The position numbers and the translations under genes were made by a program. Positions 35,589 through 44,771 of a stretch of 64,000 bases of DNA are shown here, in pieces. Within the stretch, counting starts at the first letter, position 1. Every line of letters begins with the position of its first letter. The notes under the pieces are model-generated. The model did no database searches, had not been told where the DNA came from, and was given only the letters and a program-made list of their open reading frames with translations. Source of the stretch: Haliea sp. E1-2-M8 (lineage in GTDB: Bacteria > Pseudomonadota > Gammaproteobacteria > Pseudomonadales > Halieaceae); NCBI RefSeq assembly GCF_030649675.1, contig NZ_JAUTDR010000011.1, positions 1 through 64,000 of the forward strand, given 5' to 3'.

Positions 35589-36365
35589 TTAATGGCGTGC
35601 GCTTGAAGCGACCACCTGGGTGCCGCCGATGCGGGCATCCGAGAGCAACACCTCAACCGGCTTGTCGTCCTCGATGTGGACAGTCTTGACCATCAGGTAA
35701 TCCCATTCGGGAGCAAACCAGATGTCGGATTCGCGGTCCGGGTCGTCGTGCAGGCGCTCGAAATGCAGTGCATTTACCGGTCCCAGCGGTGTTTCCAGGA
35801 TTTCGTCGCTGACATACACCAGCTCGTAATTCTTGACCCGCTTGCCGTCGGCGATGCGCACGCTGATGTTCTGGCGCGGATCGTCCCTGCTCATCAGGTG
35901 CAGCCGCAGCTGTTCCTGCTGGCTCATGCGGTCGAGAGTGCCCTCTGTGTAGGGCAGCTCGTACCATTCTTCCTTGTACAGGCTGCGCACCGTATCCGCT
36001 CCCGGGGTGAAGTGGACCTCGCGGCGGCGATTGATCAGCCCGGTGCCCTGGTAGATGTAGGAACGGGGTTGGACCTGGGCATCTTCCACTGCAAACACGG
36101 CGACCTCGTGGAAACCCACCACCAGCAACGTGCCGCCATTGGTCAGCGTGTAACCGCCCTCGCCGTCGGTCTTCAGTTCGCGCTCAAGGGTCACGGTCAT
36201 GCCGCGCGCGGTGGTGGTGTACTCGGCTTTATAGGGCTGCAGGGTCGGCGCACATGGTGCGGTTTCTTCAGCAAGGACGCTGCTGGTTGCTGCGGTCAGC
36301 AGCATCGTGGCGTACAGCATCCTGCGGCCGATACGGGACGCCACTCGGGGGAATCTTTTGTCCAT
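35589..36365 (-). CDS. DUF3108 periplasmic protein
   Basis: 258 residues. A signal peptide (about 16-32, MLYATMLLTAATSSVLA) is followed by a beta-rich DUF3108 domain: YKAEYTTTARGMTVTLERELK at the start and LHDDPDRESDIWFAPEWDYLMVKTVH near the end. Proteins of this family are secreted to the periplasm; function unknown. AAGGAG lies 9 nt before ATG36365. Its first 98 bp overlap the 3' end of purN in another frame. Adjacency to purMN is common in related bacteria. Confidence 0.87.
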   Translation of the reverse strand: MDKRFPRVASRIGRRMLYATMLLTAATSSVLAEETAPCAPTLQPYKAEYTTTARGMTVTLERELKTDGEGGYTLTNGGTLLVVGFHEVAVFAVEDAQVQPRSYIYQGTGLINRRREVHFTPGADTVRSLYKEEWYELPYTEGTLDRMSQQEQLRLHLMSRDDPRQNISVRIADGKRVKNYELVYVSDEILETPLGPVNALHFERLHDDPDRESDIWFAPEWDYLMVKTVHIEDDKPVEVLLSDARIGGTQVVASSARH

Positions 36366-36969
36366 CGAGAAATGCTCCTTGTTGGTTCAACGTCAGACGT
36401 CCCTGCAGGTACCAGAGTGCCGCCAGCGGGTAGATTTCATGTTCCAGGGCAACGACCCGCCGGGCGAGGCTGTCGGCTGTGTCACCGGGTAGAATAGGTA
36501 CCCTGGCCTGCAGTACCGGGGGGCCACCATCCAGTTCCGGGGTAACGAAGTGGACGGTGCTGCCGGCCTCGCTGTCGCCGGCATCCAGTGCCCGCTGGTG
36601 TGTATGTAACCCGGGGTAGTTGGGCAACAATGAGGGATGAATGTTCAACAATCTACCGGCAAAAGGTGTGATAAATACCGGGGTCAGGATCCGCATGAAG
36701 CCGGCGAGCATGACCAGGTCCGGTTGCGCCTGCTGCAGGCGCCGCACCAGGGCGGCGTCAAAAGCCTCCCTGTCGGGGTAGTCGCCGTGGGCGATACAGG
36801 CGGTCGCAATACCCGCCCGGCGGGCATTGTCGAGGCCCTCCGCATCGGCACGGTTGCTGAGCACCAGGCAGACCTGGGCCGGTAGCTCACCGCGCTCGCA
36901 GGCCTGCAGCAAGGTACCCATGTTGGAGCCGCGCCCGGAGATCAGGATCGCTATCCGGCTCACCGACAT
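36268..36969 (-). CDS. purN: Phosphoribosylglycinamide formyltransferase
   Basis: 233 residues. N-terminal IAILISGRGSNM, the catalytic NIHPSLLPNYPGLHTHQRALD (Asn-His-Asp of GART) and GSTVHFVTPELDGGPPVLQARV are diagnostic. It formylates GAR with 10-formyl-THF in step 3 of purine synthesis. ATG36969 overlaps the purM stop by one base (TGATG). E. coli PurN is 212 residues; the last ~25 here (GAFLDGQKIPPSG onward) form an unusual tail that overlaps the DUF3108 signal-peptide region. Confidence 0.95.
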   Translation of the reverse strand: MSVSRIAILISGRGSNMGTLLQACERGELPAQVCLVLSNRADAEGLDNARRAGIATACIAHGDYPDREAFDAALVRRLQQAQPDLVMLAGFMRILTPVFITPFAGRLLNIHPSLLPNYPGLHTHQRALDAGDSEAGSTVHFVTPELDGGPPVLQARVPILPGDTADSLARRVVALEHEIYPLAALWYLQGRLTLNQQGAFLDGQKIPPSGVPYRPQDAVRHDAADRSNQQRPC

Positions 36970-38006
36970 CAGGCCAGCTCCACTCCGTGCTCGCCGGCGG
37001 TAACGTGGCCCAGGCGCCAGGCCAGCAGGCCGCTGTCGGCGAGGGCCTGCAGCGCGGGCGCTGCCGTTTCCTCCGCCACACACAGGACCATGCCTACGCC
37101 GCAGTTGAAGGTGCGATACATCTCGGGCGTGGCGACATTGCCCTGGGCCTGCAGCCACTGGAAGATCTCCGGCCACTGCCAGCTGCCGGTATCGACGACC
37201 GCGCGGCATCCTGCCGGCAATACCCGAGGCAGGTTCTCGGGCAGCCCGCCGCCGGTGATATGGCTCAGGGCCTTCACTTCCAGTTGCTGAAACAGCGCCA
37301 GCAACGGTTTCACGTAGATGATGGTCGGGGTGAGCAGGGTCTGCCCCAGCGTGCTGTCGGCAAAGGGTTGCTGCAGATCGGCACCGCTGACCTCGATGAT
37401 CTTGCGAATCAGGGAGTAGCCGTTGGAATGGGGGCCGCTGCTGCCGATGGCGAGCAGGCAATCGCCCGGGGCGACCTTGCTGCCGTCAATGATCCCGGAC
37501 TTTTCCACCACGCCCACGCAAAACCCCGCCAGGTCGTAATCCTCGCCCGCGTACATGCCCGGCATCTCCGCGGTCTCGCCGCCGACCAGGGCGCAGCCCG
37601 CCAGCTCGCAGCCGCGGCCAATGCCGCTGATCACCGCAGCTGCGGTGTCCACATCCAGGGCACCGGTCGCATAGTAATCGAGGAAGAACAGCGGCTCGGC
37701 GCCGGCGACAACCAGGTCGTTGACGCACATCGCGACCAGGTCGATACCGATGCTGTCGTGGATGCCCATGTCCATTGCCAGACGCAGCTTGGTTCCCACG
37801 CCGTCGGTACCGGATACCAATACCGGTTGCCGGTAGCCCGCCGGCAGCTCGCACAGGGCCCCGAACCCGCCCAGACCGCCCAGAACCTCGGGCCGGGTGG
37901 TGCGCCGGGAAACCTGCTTGATACGGTCCACCAGCGCGTTGCCGGCGTCAATGTTCACGCCTGCGTCCTTGTAGCTTAGGGGGGTGCCCCCGTCTTGTGT
38001 GCTCAT
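36969..38006 (-). CDS. purM: Phosphoribosylaminoimidazole synthetase (AIR synthetase)
   Basis: 345 residues, normal length. [20 protein letters not shown] at the start, [11 protein letters not shown] (ATP/FGAM site), [39 protein letters not shown] and [16 protein letters not shown] are all present. It makes AIR from FGAM with ATP. It heads a purM-purN-DUF3108 operon, divergent from the DUF2066 gene. Confidence 0.97.
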   Translation of the reverse strand: MSTQDGGTPLSYKDAGVNIDAGNALVDRIKQVSRRTTRPEVLGGLGGFGALCELPAGYRQPVLVSGTDGVGTKLRLAMDMGIHDSIGIDLVAMCVNDLVVAGAEPLFFLDYYATGALDVDTAAAVISGIGRGCELAGCALVGGETAEMPGMYAGEDYDLAGFCVGVVEKSGIIDGSKVAPGDCLLAIGSSGPHSNGYSLIRKIIEVSGADLQQPFADSTLGQTLLTPTIIYVKPLLALFQQLEVKALSHITGGGLPENLPRVLPAGCRAVVDTGSWQWPEIFQWLQAQGNVATPEMYRTFNCGVGMVLCVAEETAAPALQALADSGLLAWRLGHVTAGEHGVELA

Positions 38007-38172
38007 GGTTGTCCGGGTCCGGGTCAGGTGCAGGCGGCTGCAGTTTCAGGGGGGCGTAGTCTAGCCCTAAACGCTGCCTGATTCACGCCGACGGCATTTT
38101 TCACGATGTAGTTCTACCGCCCCAGGCGCTGCCTGCTACAATGCCCGCTCAATTTCTGCTCAGGAGGCGGCT

Positions 38173-39234
38173 TTGACAAGGACCCTGTGGGCTCTGGTGT
38201 GTCTGGCGCTGCTATTGGCGCGGGGCGCGGTAGGCGCCGAGTTGGTGCGCGACCTGTACGTCGCCGACGTTCCGGTCGCCGATCGCAGTAGCGGCGAGCT
38301 GGCACGGGCGTCTGCGGAGGGCCTGGCCCAGGTACTGGTCAAGGTATCCGGCAGCGTTGAGGTGCTCGCGCTGGCACCCGTCGAGCAGGCACTGCGCGGG
38401 GCCCGCAGTCGGGTTCGGCAGTATTCCTATATCCGGATTGACACAGTGGCAGGGGGCACCGGGTCCGCCCCGGGCCTGGCCGCCCGGGTGGAGTTTGATC
38501 CCGCCCAGGTGCGGGAGTTGCTGACCACCGCCGGCGCACCGATCTGGACGGCCACCAGGCCCGTGGTCCTGGTCTGGCTGGTTGCCGAGGATGAGACTGG
38601 CCGCAGATTCGTCGGCCCCGGCAGCGATCCGGAGCTGGTGGCGGGCCTGGTCGATGGCTTCCGGCGCCGCGGTGTGCCGCTGCGCTTTCCCCTGTTCGAT
38701 CTGGCCGATACCGCGGCGCTGGACCCGGACGAGGCCTGGAGCCTGCCCGCCACGCTGCTGCTGGCAGCCTCGGAGCGCTACCGCGCCACAGAAGTGCTGG
38801 CGGGGCGCATCGCGGTACTGAGTTCCGGCGAGATTGCCGGTGACTGGGTGTACCTGTCGGGCACCGGCCGTCAGGACCGCAGCGTGGTCCGCTCCAGCGC
38901 CCCTGAATTCCTCCGCGAGGGTGTGGTGATGGTCGCTGAAGACATGGCGTCGCGCTATGCGCTGGCGGCCTCCGGCATGGACGGCAGCGCGCTGGCAATG
39001 ACCGTTTCCGGCATTGCCAGCTACGCCGATTACGCCGCGGTCCTGTCCTGGCTGGAAAGCCTGGAACCGATTTCCCGCGCCCACGTCAGCGCCGTTACCG
39101 GCGACTCGCTCAGCCTGGTGCTGACAGCGGAAGCCGACGCGGCGCAGCTTGCCGGGATCATCGAACTCAACCCGCGCCTGCGACCGGGCAGCGGATCGAC
39201 CACTGGCGGCCTGAGCTACCGATGGCAGAACTAG
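38173..39234 (+). CDS. DUF2066 secreted protein
   Basis: 353 residues with a signal peptide (LWALVCLALLLARGAVGA) followed by the DUF2066 body (VRDLYVADVPVADRSSGELARAS, then VLVKVSGS). The start is a TTG at 38173: AGGAGG (38162-38167) lies 5 nt upstream and no ATG or GTG is suitably placed. Function unknown; predicted periplasmic. In gammaproteobacteria it recurs between purM and the PerM/hda genes, as here. It overlaps the next gene by 13 nt. Confidence 0.85.
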   Translation: MTRTLWALVCLALLLARGAVGAELVRDLYVADVPVADRSSGELARASAEGLAQVLVKVSGSVEVLALAPVEQALRGARSRVRQYSYIRIDTVAGGTGSAPGLAARVEFDPAQVRELLTTAGAPIWTATRPVVLVWLVAEDETGRRFVGPGSDPELVAGLVDGFRRRGVPLRFPLFDLADTAALDPDEAWSLPATLLLAASERYRATEVLAGRIAVLSSGEIAGDWVYLSGTGRQDRSVVRSSAPEFLREGVVMVAEDMASRYALAASGMDGSALAMTVSGIASYADYAAVLSWLESLEPISRAHVSAVTGDSLSLVLTAEADAAQLAGIIELNPRLRPGSGSTTGGLSYRWQN

Positions 39235-40310
39235 ACCCCTCCGGCTCCAGCCCTGTGCCGATGCAGCGCTGGCCCATGGCCCTGGCAGGCCTGGCGCTTG
39301 TCGCGGGGGCTTTTTACCTGCTCCACCCGATCTTGCTGCCCTTTGTGCTGGGCGCCCTGATCGCCTACCTGGGTGATCCGCTGGTCGATCGCCTGGAGCG
39401 CCGCGGTCTCGGTCGTACCCTGGGGGTAGTCGTCGTATTCGTGTTCTTTACCGCGCTGATGGTGCTGGCCACGTTGGTGGCCATCCCCCTGATCGTGCAG
39501 CAGCTGGATGCGCTTCTGCAGAAAATACCACAGTTCTATCAATGGGTTACCGAGGTTCTGGTGCCCTGGTTGCGAAGCCGCCTGAGCGTTCCCGCGGCCC
39601 ACCTGCCGGAGATTGACTGGTCGGGGCAGCTGGCGGAGCACTGGCAGTCCCTGGGCAAGGTTACCGCCACCACGGTCAAGAATATCACCGGCTCCGGCGC
39701 CGGCTTCCTGCTGGGACTGTTCAACCTGGCACTGGTGCCGGTCGTGGCCTTTTACCTGATGCGCGACTGGGACATCCTGATTGGAAAGTCCCTGAATATG
39801 GTACCGGTCGCGTGGCACAACCGCGTGACCACCATGGTGCGCGAAGCCGATGAAGTGCTCAGCGCCTTCCTGCGCGGCCAGTTTCTGGTGATGTGTTCAC
39901 TGGGCCTGATCTACAGTGCCGGCCTGTGGCTGGTGGGGATACAGTTTGCGCTCGTGCTGGGGGTGATTGCAGGGCTCGCGAGTATCGTGCCCTATCTCGG
40001 CTTTGTGGTTGGCATTGTGATTTCCTGCGCGGTTGCCTACGCCCAGTACCAGGAATGGACAATGCTGCTTTGGGTAGCGCTGGTGTTTGGAATAGGGCAG
40101 GTCCTGGAAAGCGTGCTCCTCACCCCGGTGCTGGTGGGGGATCGTATCGGCCTGCACCCGGTGGCAGTGATTTTTGCGCTCATGGCCGGAGGCCAGCTGG
40201 CGGGGTTTGTGGGGGTGCTGCTGGCTCTGCCGGTATCGGCGGTGATCATGGTGTTTGTGCGCCACGCCGTCGCCCACTACCGGGCCAGCCATTTATACGG
40301 CGGGGAGTAG
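39222..40310 (+). CDS. PerM/AI-2E-family membrane transporter
   Basis: 362 residues, about eight membrane segments in the family pattern: two or three at the N-terminus (ALAGLALVAGAFYLLHPILLPF), a long amphipathic stretch, then LFNLALVPVVAFYLMRDWD, a C-terminal block with GVIAGLASIVPYLG and LTPVLVGDRIGLHP, the hallmark motif. Members export varied small molecules or ions; the name AI-2E comes from one E. coli protein. It overlaps the DUF2066 gene and is followed after 4 nt by hda. Confidence 0.88.
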   Translation: MAELDPSGSSPVPMQRWPMALAGLALVAGAFYLLHPILLPFVLGALIAYLGDPLVDRLERRGLGRTLGVVVVFVFFTALMVLATLVAIPLIVQQLDALLQKIPQFYQWVTEVLVPWLRSRLSVPAAHLPEIDWSGQLAEHWQSLGKVTATTVKNITGSGAGFLLGLFNLALVPVVAFYLMRDWDILIGKSLNMVPVAWHNRVTTMVREADEVLSAFLRGQFLVMCSLGLIYSAGLWLVGIQFALVLGVIAGLASIVPYLGFVVGIVISCAVAYAQYQEWTMLLWVALVFGIGQVLESVLLTPVLVGDRIGLHPVAVIFALMAGGQLAGFVGVLLALPVSAVIMVFVRHAVAHYRASHLYGGE

Positions 40311-40314
40311 CCGG

Positions 40315-41016
40315 GTGACAGCAGGCCCCGCCCGGCAGCTCGCCCTGAACATGCAGCTGCGCGATGATGCCACCCTGGCCAGTTTCCTGCCTGCGCCAGC
40401 GCTGGAGCCGTTGCTGGCTGCGGTGCGGGCGCAGGCGGCTCCGGCGGGCGAGCTGCTGCTGTTTCTCCACGGTAGCGCCGGGAGCGGCAGGTCCCACCTG
40501 CTGCAGGCGGCCTGCCATTTGCTGCCCGCGGCGAGTTGCTATCTGCCTTTGGCGGAGCTGGCAACGTTGCCGGGAGAGCAGTTGTTGCAGGGCCTGGAAA
40601 GCAGGCAACTGGTCTGCCTTGACGACATCGATGCCGTGGTTGGCGTTGAGGCCTGGGAGCTGGCCCTGTTTCATTTCTGTAACCGGGCCCGGGCGGCCGG
40701 GTGTCGGTTGCTGCTGAGTGCCAGCGCCAGCCCGCGACAATTGCCGGTGGTACTGCCGGACCTGCAGTCCCGCCTTGGCTGGGGGCCGGTGTTTCAGCTG
40801 CCAACCCCTGATGATGAGCGCAAACAGGCAATACTGCGGTATCGGGCCCGCTGCCGGGGTCTGGACATGCCGGCGGAGGTAAGCCGCTTCCTGGTCAGCC
40901 GGGCGCCGCGGAGCCTGGCGGACCTGATGGCGCTGCTGGAAACCCTCGATTCAAGGTCCCTGGCCGAGCAGCGTGCGCTCACAGTACCCTTCGTAAAGCT
41001 CGTGCTGGGGTTTTGA
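40315..41016 (+). CDS. hda: DnaA regulatory inactivator Hda
   Basis: 233 residues, the same length as E. coli Hda. The N-terminal RQLALNMQLRDDATLASF contains the clamp-binding QL-x-L-type motif (QLALNM). The AAA+ domain has a degraded Walker A (HGSAGSGRSHLLQAA), Walker B-like LVCLDDIDAV and the C-terminal ALTVPFVKLVLGF. It joins the sliding clamp to stimulate DnaA-ATP hydrolysis. GTG40315 is chosen because GGGGAG lies 7 nt before it and the clamp motif is thereby included. Confidence 0.92.
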   Translation: MTAGPARQLALNMQLRDDATLASFLPAPALEPLLAAVRAQAAPAGELLLFLHGSAGSGRSHLLQAACHLLPAASCYLPLAELATLPGEQLLQGLESRQLVCLDDIDAVVGVEAWELALFHFCNRARAAGCRLLLSASASPRQLPVVLPDLQSRLGWGPVFQLPTPDDERKQAILRYRARCRGLDMPAEVSRFLVSRAPRSLADLMALLETLDSRSLAEQRALTVPFVKLVLGF

Positions 41017-41160
41017 GCGCCGCCCCGAAGTCATCCGCAAGGCTAAAAACACCGTAATTAATGCGCTACCATGACACTGGATATGCGGGCAAACCACTGT
41101 ATCCTTGCCGATATTAGGGGCCTGATGCGCCTAGCCAGTTCAAACACAGGAGTTATTGCA

Positions 41161-42189
41161 ATGAAACAACGGATTCTCGCAGGCGTTGCTGCCGCTGCCG
41201 CAGCGGCGTCGCTGATCTCAACGCCCGCCTCTTCCGAGGTGCCCCTGACGATCAACGCAGGTATCGCGCACTGGTATTTCGACGGCGATCGTCGCCTCGA
41301 GGACACCGATACACCCTGGTTGGGCCTTGAATATGCCTTCACCGACAACTGGGCCGCGGAAATCCTGTACGCGGAAGACGACTCACGGTACAGCGACGGC
41401 ACCCGGACGGATGTCGCCACCTGGCAGTTGGGCATGCTCTACTACGGCGGCAGTTACATCGGCGAAACCATGCGTGTGAGGCCCTACCTGGCCTTTGGCA
41501 TGGGTGAGATCGACATCGACGCCGGCGCCTTTGATACTGTGGAAACCACGGCCAATGCCGGTGCCGGTATGCGCTGGATGCTGACCCCGCGTTTTGGCGC
41601 CCGTCTGGAAGCCCGGATGCTGCATAGCCTGGACGAGAACGAGAATGACTTCCTGTTCAGCGCCGGCCTGAATTACTACTTCGGAGACGTGTCTGCACCC
41701 GTAGTGGCCGCAGCAGAACCGGCCGCGCCGGTGGATTCAGACGGTGACGGCGTCACCGATGACCGCGACAAGTGCCCCGGCACCGCGCCCGGTACCCGCG
41801 TTGATGCCGACGGCTGTCCGCTGCCGGTAGCCCAGGTAGCCTCGATCAAGCTGAAGGTCAACTTCGACTTCGATTCCACTGTGGTCAAGGAGCATTACTT
41901 CGCTGACATCGGCGAGCTGGCGACTTTCCTCAAGCGTTTCGATGATCTGCAGGTAGACGTTGAAGGGCATACCGACAGCGTTGGTCCGGAGAACTACAAC
42001 CAGCAGCTGTCCCAGCGTCGTGCCCAGGCAGTGATTGATCTGCTGGTCAACCAGCATGGCATTGCGGCGAATCGTCTGGAAGCGGTCGGCTACGGCGAAG
42101 CCCGCCCGGTCGCCTCTAACGACACTGACGCCGGCCGCGCCGAAAACCGCCGCGTAATGGCAACTCTGGAAGTGGAATACAAGGAGTAA
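41161..42189 (+). CDS. OmpA-family outer-membrane protein
   Basis: 342 residues: signal peptide (KQRILAGVAAAAAAASLIST), an eight-strand N-terminal barrel (about 25-180, ending GLNYYFGD), an Ala/Pro linker, a thrombospondin-3-type calcium loop (DSDGDGVTDDRDKCPGTAPG) and an OmpA C-terminal peptidoglycan-binding domain (VNFDFDSTVV, VEGHTDSVGPENYNQQLSQRRA). The conserved Asp and Arg for meso-DAP binding are in that motif. AGGAG lies 8 nt before ATG41161. It stabilises the envelope by linking outer membrane and cell wall. Confidence 0.93.
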   Translation: MKQRILAGVAAAAAAASLISTPASSEVPLTINAGIAHWYFDGDRRLEDTDTPWLGLEYAFTDNWAAEILYAEDDSRYSDGTRTDVATWQLGMLYYGGSYIGETMRVRPYLAFGMGEIDIDAGAFDTVETTANAGAGMRWMLTPRFGARLEARMLHSLDENENDFLFSAGLNYYFGDVSAPVVAAAEPAAPVDSDGDGVTDDRDKCPGTAPGTRVDADGCPLPVAQVASIKLKVNFDFDSTVVKEHYFADIGELATFLKRFDDLQVDVEGHTDSVGPENYNQQLSQRRAQAVIDLLVNQHGIAANRLEAVGYGEARPVASNDTDAGRAENRRVMATLEVEYKE

Positions 42190-42215
42190 TCCTTGCTGGA
42201 TCGGGCGACCTCTGG

Positions 42216-42986
42216 CTAGCGTAGCTGGAAGTCGTCCGCGTCCAGGTGGCAAGGGAACCGTTCGCGATAGGCCACCAGATCGGCACCGCTCAGCACCACG
42301 CTGCCGGTGCCGTTTTTGTTTTCCAGGTCTGCCAGCATTTGACCCTCCGCGTCCAGGGCCATGCTGTCACCTGAATAGTCCAACCCCTTGGCGTCCTGCC
42401 CGATTCGATTCACACCTGCAACGCAAGCCAGATTCTCGATCGCCCTCGCCGGCAGCAGTGCCCGCCAGTGCAGCCGCCGTGCTGCTGGCCAGTTGGCCAC
42501 GAACAGCATCAGGTCGTAGTCCTGCCGATTGCGGCTGAACACCGGAAAGCGCAGGTCATAGCAAACCTGCAGATTGATGCGCCAGCCACGCCAGGCCACG
42601 ATGACCCGCTCCTGCCCCGCGGCGTAGCGTTTCTGCTCCCCGGCCATGCGAAACAGATGCCGCTTGTCGTAGTGGCTCACGCCTTCCGGGGTAGCGAACA
42701 GCATCCGGTTGTAGACCGCGTCGCCGACCCGCACCGCGATGCTGCCGGTGACGGCACAATCTCGCTGCCGGGCCTGGTCCAGCAGCCATTGCTCGGTGGC
42801 GCCGCCAGGCTCCTCGGCGTTGCCGAGGGCGTTCATGGAAAACCCGGTGGTGAACATTTCCGGCAGCACCACAAGGTCGCTGCGCCCAGTAATTTCCGCC
42901 ATCCGGGCTGCAAGGTGCTGGCGGTTGTCGGCGGGGGCCTCCCAGGCGAGCTCGCACTGCACCAGGCTTACGGTCAAATCTTGCAT
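42216..42986 (-). CDS. Omega-amidase / carbon-nitrogen hydrolase (YafV-like)
   Basis: 256 residues, nitrilase fold. The catalytic triad is in VVLPEMFTTGFSM (Glu), SHYDKRHLFRM (Lys) and LQVCYDLRFPVF (Cys). The sequence pattern matches omega-amidase (YafV/NIT2), which hydrolyses alpha-ketoglutaramate to oxoglutarate and ammonia. It overlaps the 3' end of the aminotransferase gene by 13 nt, the usual partner of this enzyme. Confidence 0.92.
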   Translation of the reverse strand: MQDLTVSLVQCELAWEAPADNRQHLAARMAEITGRSDLVVLPEMFTTGFSMNALGNAEEPGGATEQWLLDQARQRDCAVTGSIAVRVGDAVYNRMLFATPEGVSHYDKRHLFRMAGEQKRYAAGQERVIVAWRGWRINLQVCYDLRFPVFSRNRQDYDLMLFVANWPAARRLHWRALLPARAIENLACVAGVNRIGQDAKGLDYSGDSMALDAEGQMLADLENKNGTGSVVLSGADLVAYRERFPCHLDADDFQLR

Positions 42987-44116
42987 AAACGCTCCGCTGC
43001 GCGCAGCAGCTGCTCGTCCTGCTTGGCAAAGCAGAACCGCAGCAGCCGCTGCGGGGGTGGTTGTTGATAGAACACCGAGACCGGTATCGAGGCGACGCCT
43101 GGCTCCCGGGTCCACTGCTCACACAGTAGCGTATCGGCGCTGGCGCTGACGGCGCTGTAGTCCAGCAGCTGAAAGTAGCTGCCGGCGCTGGGCTGGAACG
43201 TGAAACGGGAGTCCGCCAGCGCCGCGCAGAACAGATCGCGCTTGTGCTGGTAGCTTGCCGCCAGGCCCAGAGGGTAGTCGGGCTCGCGCGTCATGAAGTC
43301 AGCCAGCGCCTGCTGCACCGGCGTCACTGCCACAAAGCAGACGAACTGATGCACCTTGCGCAGTTCCGCGGTGAGCGCCGGCGGGGCTACGCAGTAGCCC
43401 GTTTTCCAGCCAGTGACGCCGAAGGTCTTGCCAAAGGAGAAAACCGCGAAGCAGCGCGAGCGCAGGGCTTCGAACTGCAGGGCGCTGTGATGCTGACGGC
43501 CGTCGTAGACCAGATACTCGTAGACCTCATCGCTCACTACGAACAGGCCGTGACGGGTGACCAGGCTCTCCAGTTGCAGCAGGTCCTCCCGGCTCATGAC
43601 GGCACCGGTGGGGTTGTGCGGGGAATTGATCACCAGCAGGCGGGTTCTGGCACTGATGGCCTGCTCAATCCGCTCCCAGTCCGGGGCAAAGGCGGGCGTG
43701 TGCAGGGGGACGTGAACGGGAACCCCTCCGGCCAGGGTTACCGCGGGTCGGTAGCTGTCATAACAGGGGTCCAGCAGAATCACCTCGTCCCCGGGGCGCA
43801 CGCAGGCGGTAATCGCGCAGTAGATAGCCTCCGTGGCGCCCGGGACTACGGTGACCTCGGTGTCCGGATCGCAACGCACCCCCCGATGTCGGGCGAGCTG
43901 GCCGGCAATCGCCTCTCGCAGCGCTGGCAGCCCCGCCATTGGCGCGTACTGGTTGTGTCCCTCCAGGGCGTGGTGGGCAAGTGCCGTGCGCAGGGCAAGC
44001 GGCGCCGGAAAGTCCGGAAAGCCCTGGGACAGGTTCAGCGCCTGCTGTTCCGCAGCGAGAGCTGACATACGGGTGAATATGGTGGTACCGACATCCGGTA
44101 ACTTGCTTTGCAGCAT
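42974..44116 (-). CDS. Class I aminotransferase, methionine/glutamine type
   Basis: 380 residues. Fold-type I PLP enzyme: LNLSQGFPDFPAPLALRTAL, VVPGATEAIYCAI, INSPHNPTGAV, VVSDEVYEYLVYDG (PLP Asp/Tyr), and the PLP lysine in VFSFGKTFGVTGWKTGY (Lys in SFGKTF). This is the pattern of YbdL-type methionine aminotransferase/glutamine transaminase. ATG44116 begins just before LPDVGTTIFTRMS; the longer in-frame start would cross the lrp gene. With the adjacent omega-amidase it forms the glutamine transaminase-omega-amidase route, used in methionine salvage and nitrogen metabolism. Confidence 0.92.
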   Translation of the reverse strand: MLQSKLPDVGTTIFTRMSALAAEQQALNLSQGFPDFPAPLALRTALAHHALEGHNQYAPMAGLPALREAIAGQLARHRGVRCDPDTEVTVVPGATEAIYCAITACVRPGDEVILLDPCYDSYRPAVTLAGGVPVHVPLHTPAFAPDWERIEQAISARTRLLVINSPHNPTGAVMSREDLLQLESLVTRHGLFVVSDEVYEYLVYDGRQHHSALQFEALRSRCFAVFSFGKTFGVTGWKTGYCVAPPALTAELRKVHQFVCFVAVTPVQQALADFMTREPDYPLGLAASYQHKRDLFCAALADSRFTFQPSAGSYFQLLDYSAVSASADTLLCEQWTREPGVASIPVSVFYQQPPPQRLLRFCFAKQDEQLLRAAERLCKI

Positions 44117-44171
44117 GGCGTTTGCGTCCTGGTACCCTGCCTCCTCAATATCGACACATTCTGAGGTTATC

Positions 44172-44648
44172 TTACAGTTGTGTGTCCAGCGGCAATTCGG
44201 TGCTGTTCTTGATTTCAGTGACCGCCATATGTGAATGCAGTTCACGGATCGCCGGGCTGGCAGTCAGCGTGTTGCGCACAAAATCCTCATAGTGGCGAAT
44301 GTCCCGGGTCACGATCTTGAGCATGTAATCCCAGATGCCGGTCATTGTATAGCACTCCATCACCTCCGGATGGCGCACGATTTCCTGTTCAAAGCTCATC
44401 AGGTTCTGGCGCCCGGTGGAGGTGAGGTTGATGGTCGCGAAAACCACCACCTCCATACCCAGGCGGGTCCGATCGAGGAGGGCAACCCGACGCTGAATCA
44501 GCCCCTCTTCCTCCATGCGGTTGATGCGGCGCCAGCAGGGTGACTGGGACAGGTTGATACGTTCGGCGATAGTGGCGGTGCTGATGGTGGCGTCCCGCTG
44601 CAGCATTTTCAGAATCTCTACGTCTTGTTTGCCAACAATATTGGACAT
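44172..44648 (-). CDS. Lrp/AsnC-family regulator
   Basis: 158 residues. N-terminal AsnC HTH (DVEILKMLQRDATISTATIAERINLSQSPCWRRINRMEE) and the C-terminal RAM ligand domain (VVVFATINLTSTGR, VMECYTMTGIWDYMLKIVTRD). AGGAGGG lies 5 nt before ATG44648. It lies between the aminotransferase operon and the divergent ferredoxin oxidoreductase-leucine dehydrogenase genes, so it likely senses an amino acid and controls both. Confidence 0.93.
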   Translation of the reverse strand: MSNIVGKQDVEILKMLQRDATISTATIAERINLSQSPCWRRINRMEEEGLIQRRVALLDRTRLGMEVVVFATINLTSTGRQNLMSFEQEIVRHPEVMECYTMTGIWDYMLKIVTRDIRHYEDFVRNTLTASPAIRELHSHMAVTEIKNSTELPLDTQL

Positions 44649-44671
44649 TAAACCCTCCTGCCTCTGTTTGG

Positions 44672-44688
44672 GCGCATATATTATGCGC
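44672..44688. promoter_or_regulatory. Perfect inverted repeat in lrp-ior divergent region
   Basis: GCGCATA-TAT-TATGCGC is a 17-bp sequence with perfect 7-bp arms, 24 bp from the lrp start. The centre TATATTAT can be a -10 box. Autoregulatory Lrp/AsnC binding or a promoter element is likely. A second -10-like TATACT at 44728-44733 faces the ior gene but has no -35 box at normal spacing, which would fit an activator-dependent promoter. Confidence 0.5.
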
Positions 44689-44771
44689 ATTAGAGCGGAA
44701 AACGCCGGCAAATCAAATAACTCTTCCTATACTTTTACGCGACAATTCCGCTTCTCGGAGGAGCTGCAACT

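Noticed and set aside
36970-37461. In-frame upstream extension of purN
   Set aside because: It reads through purM in the wrong frame; the conserved PurN start SRIAILISGRGSN begins at 36969.
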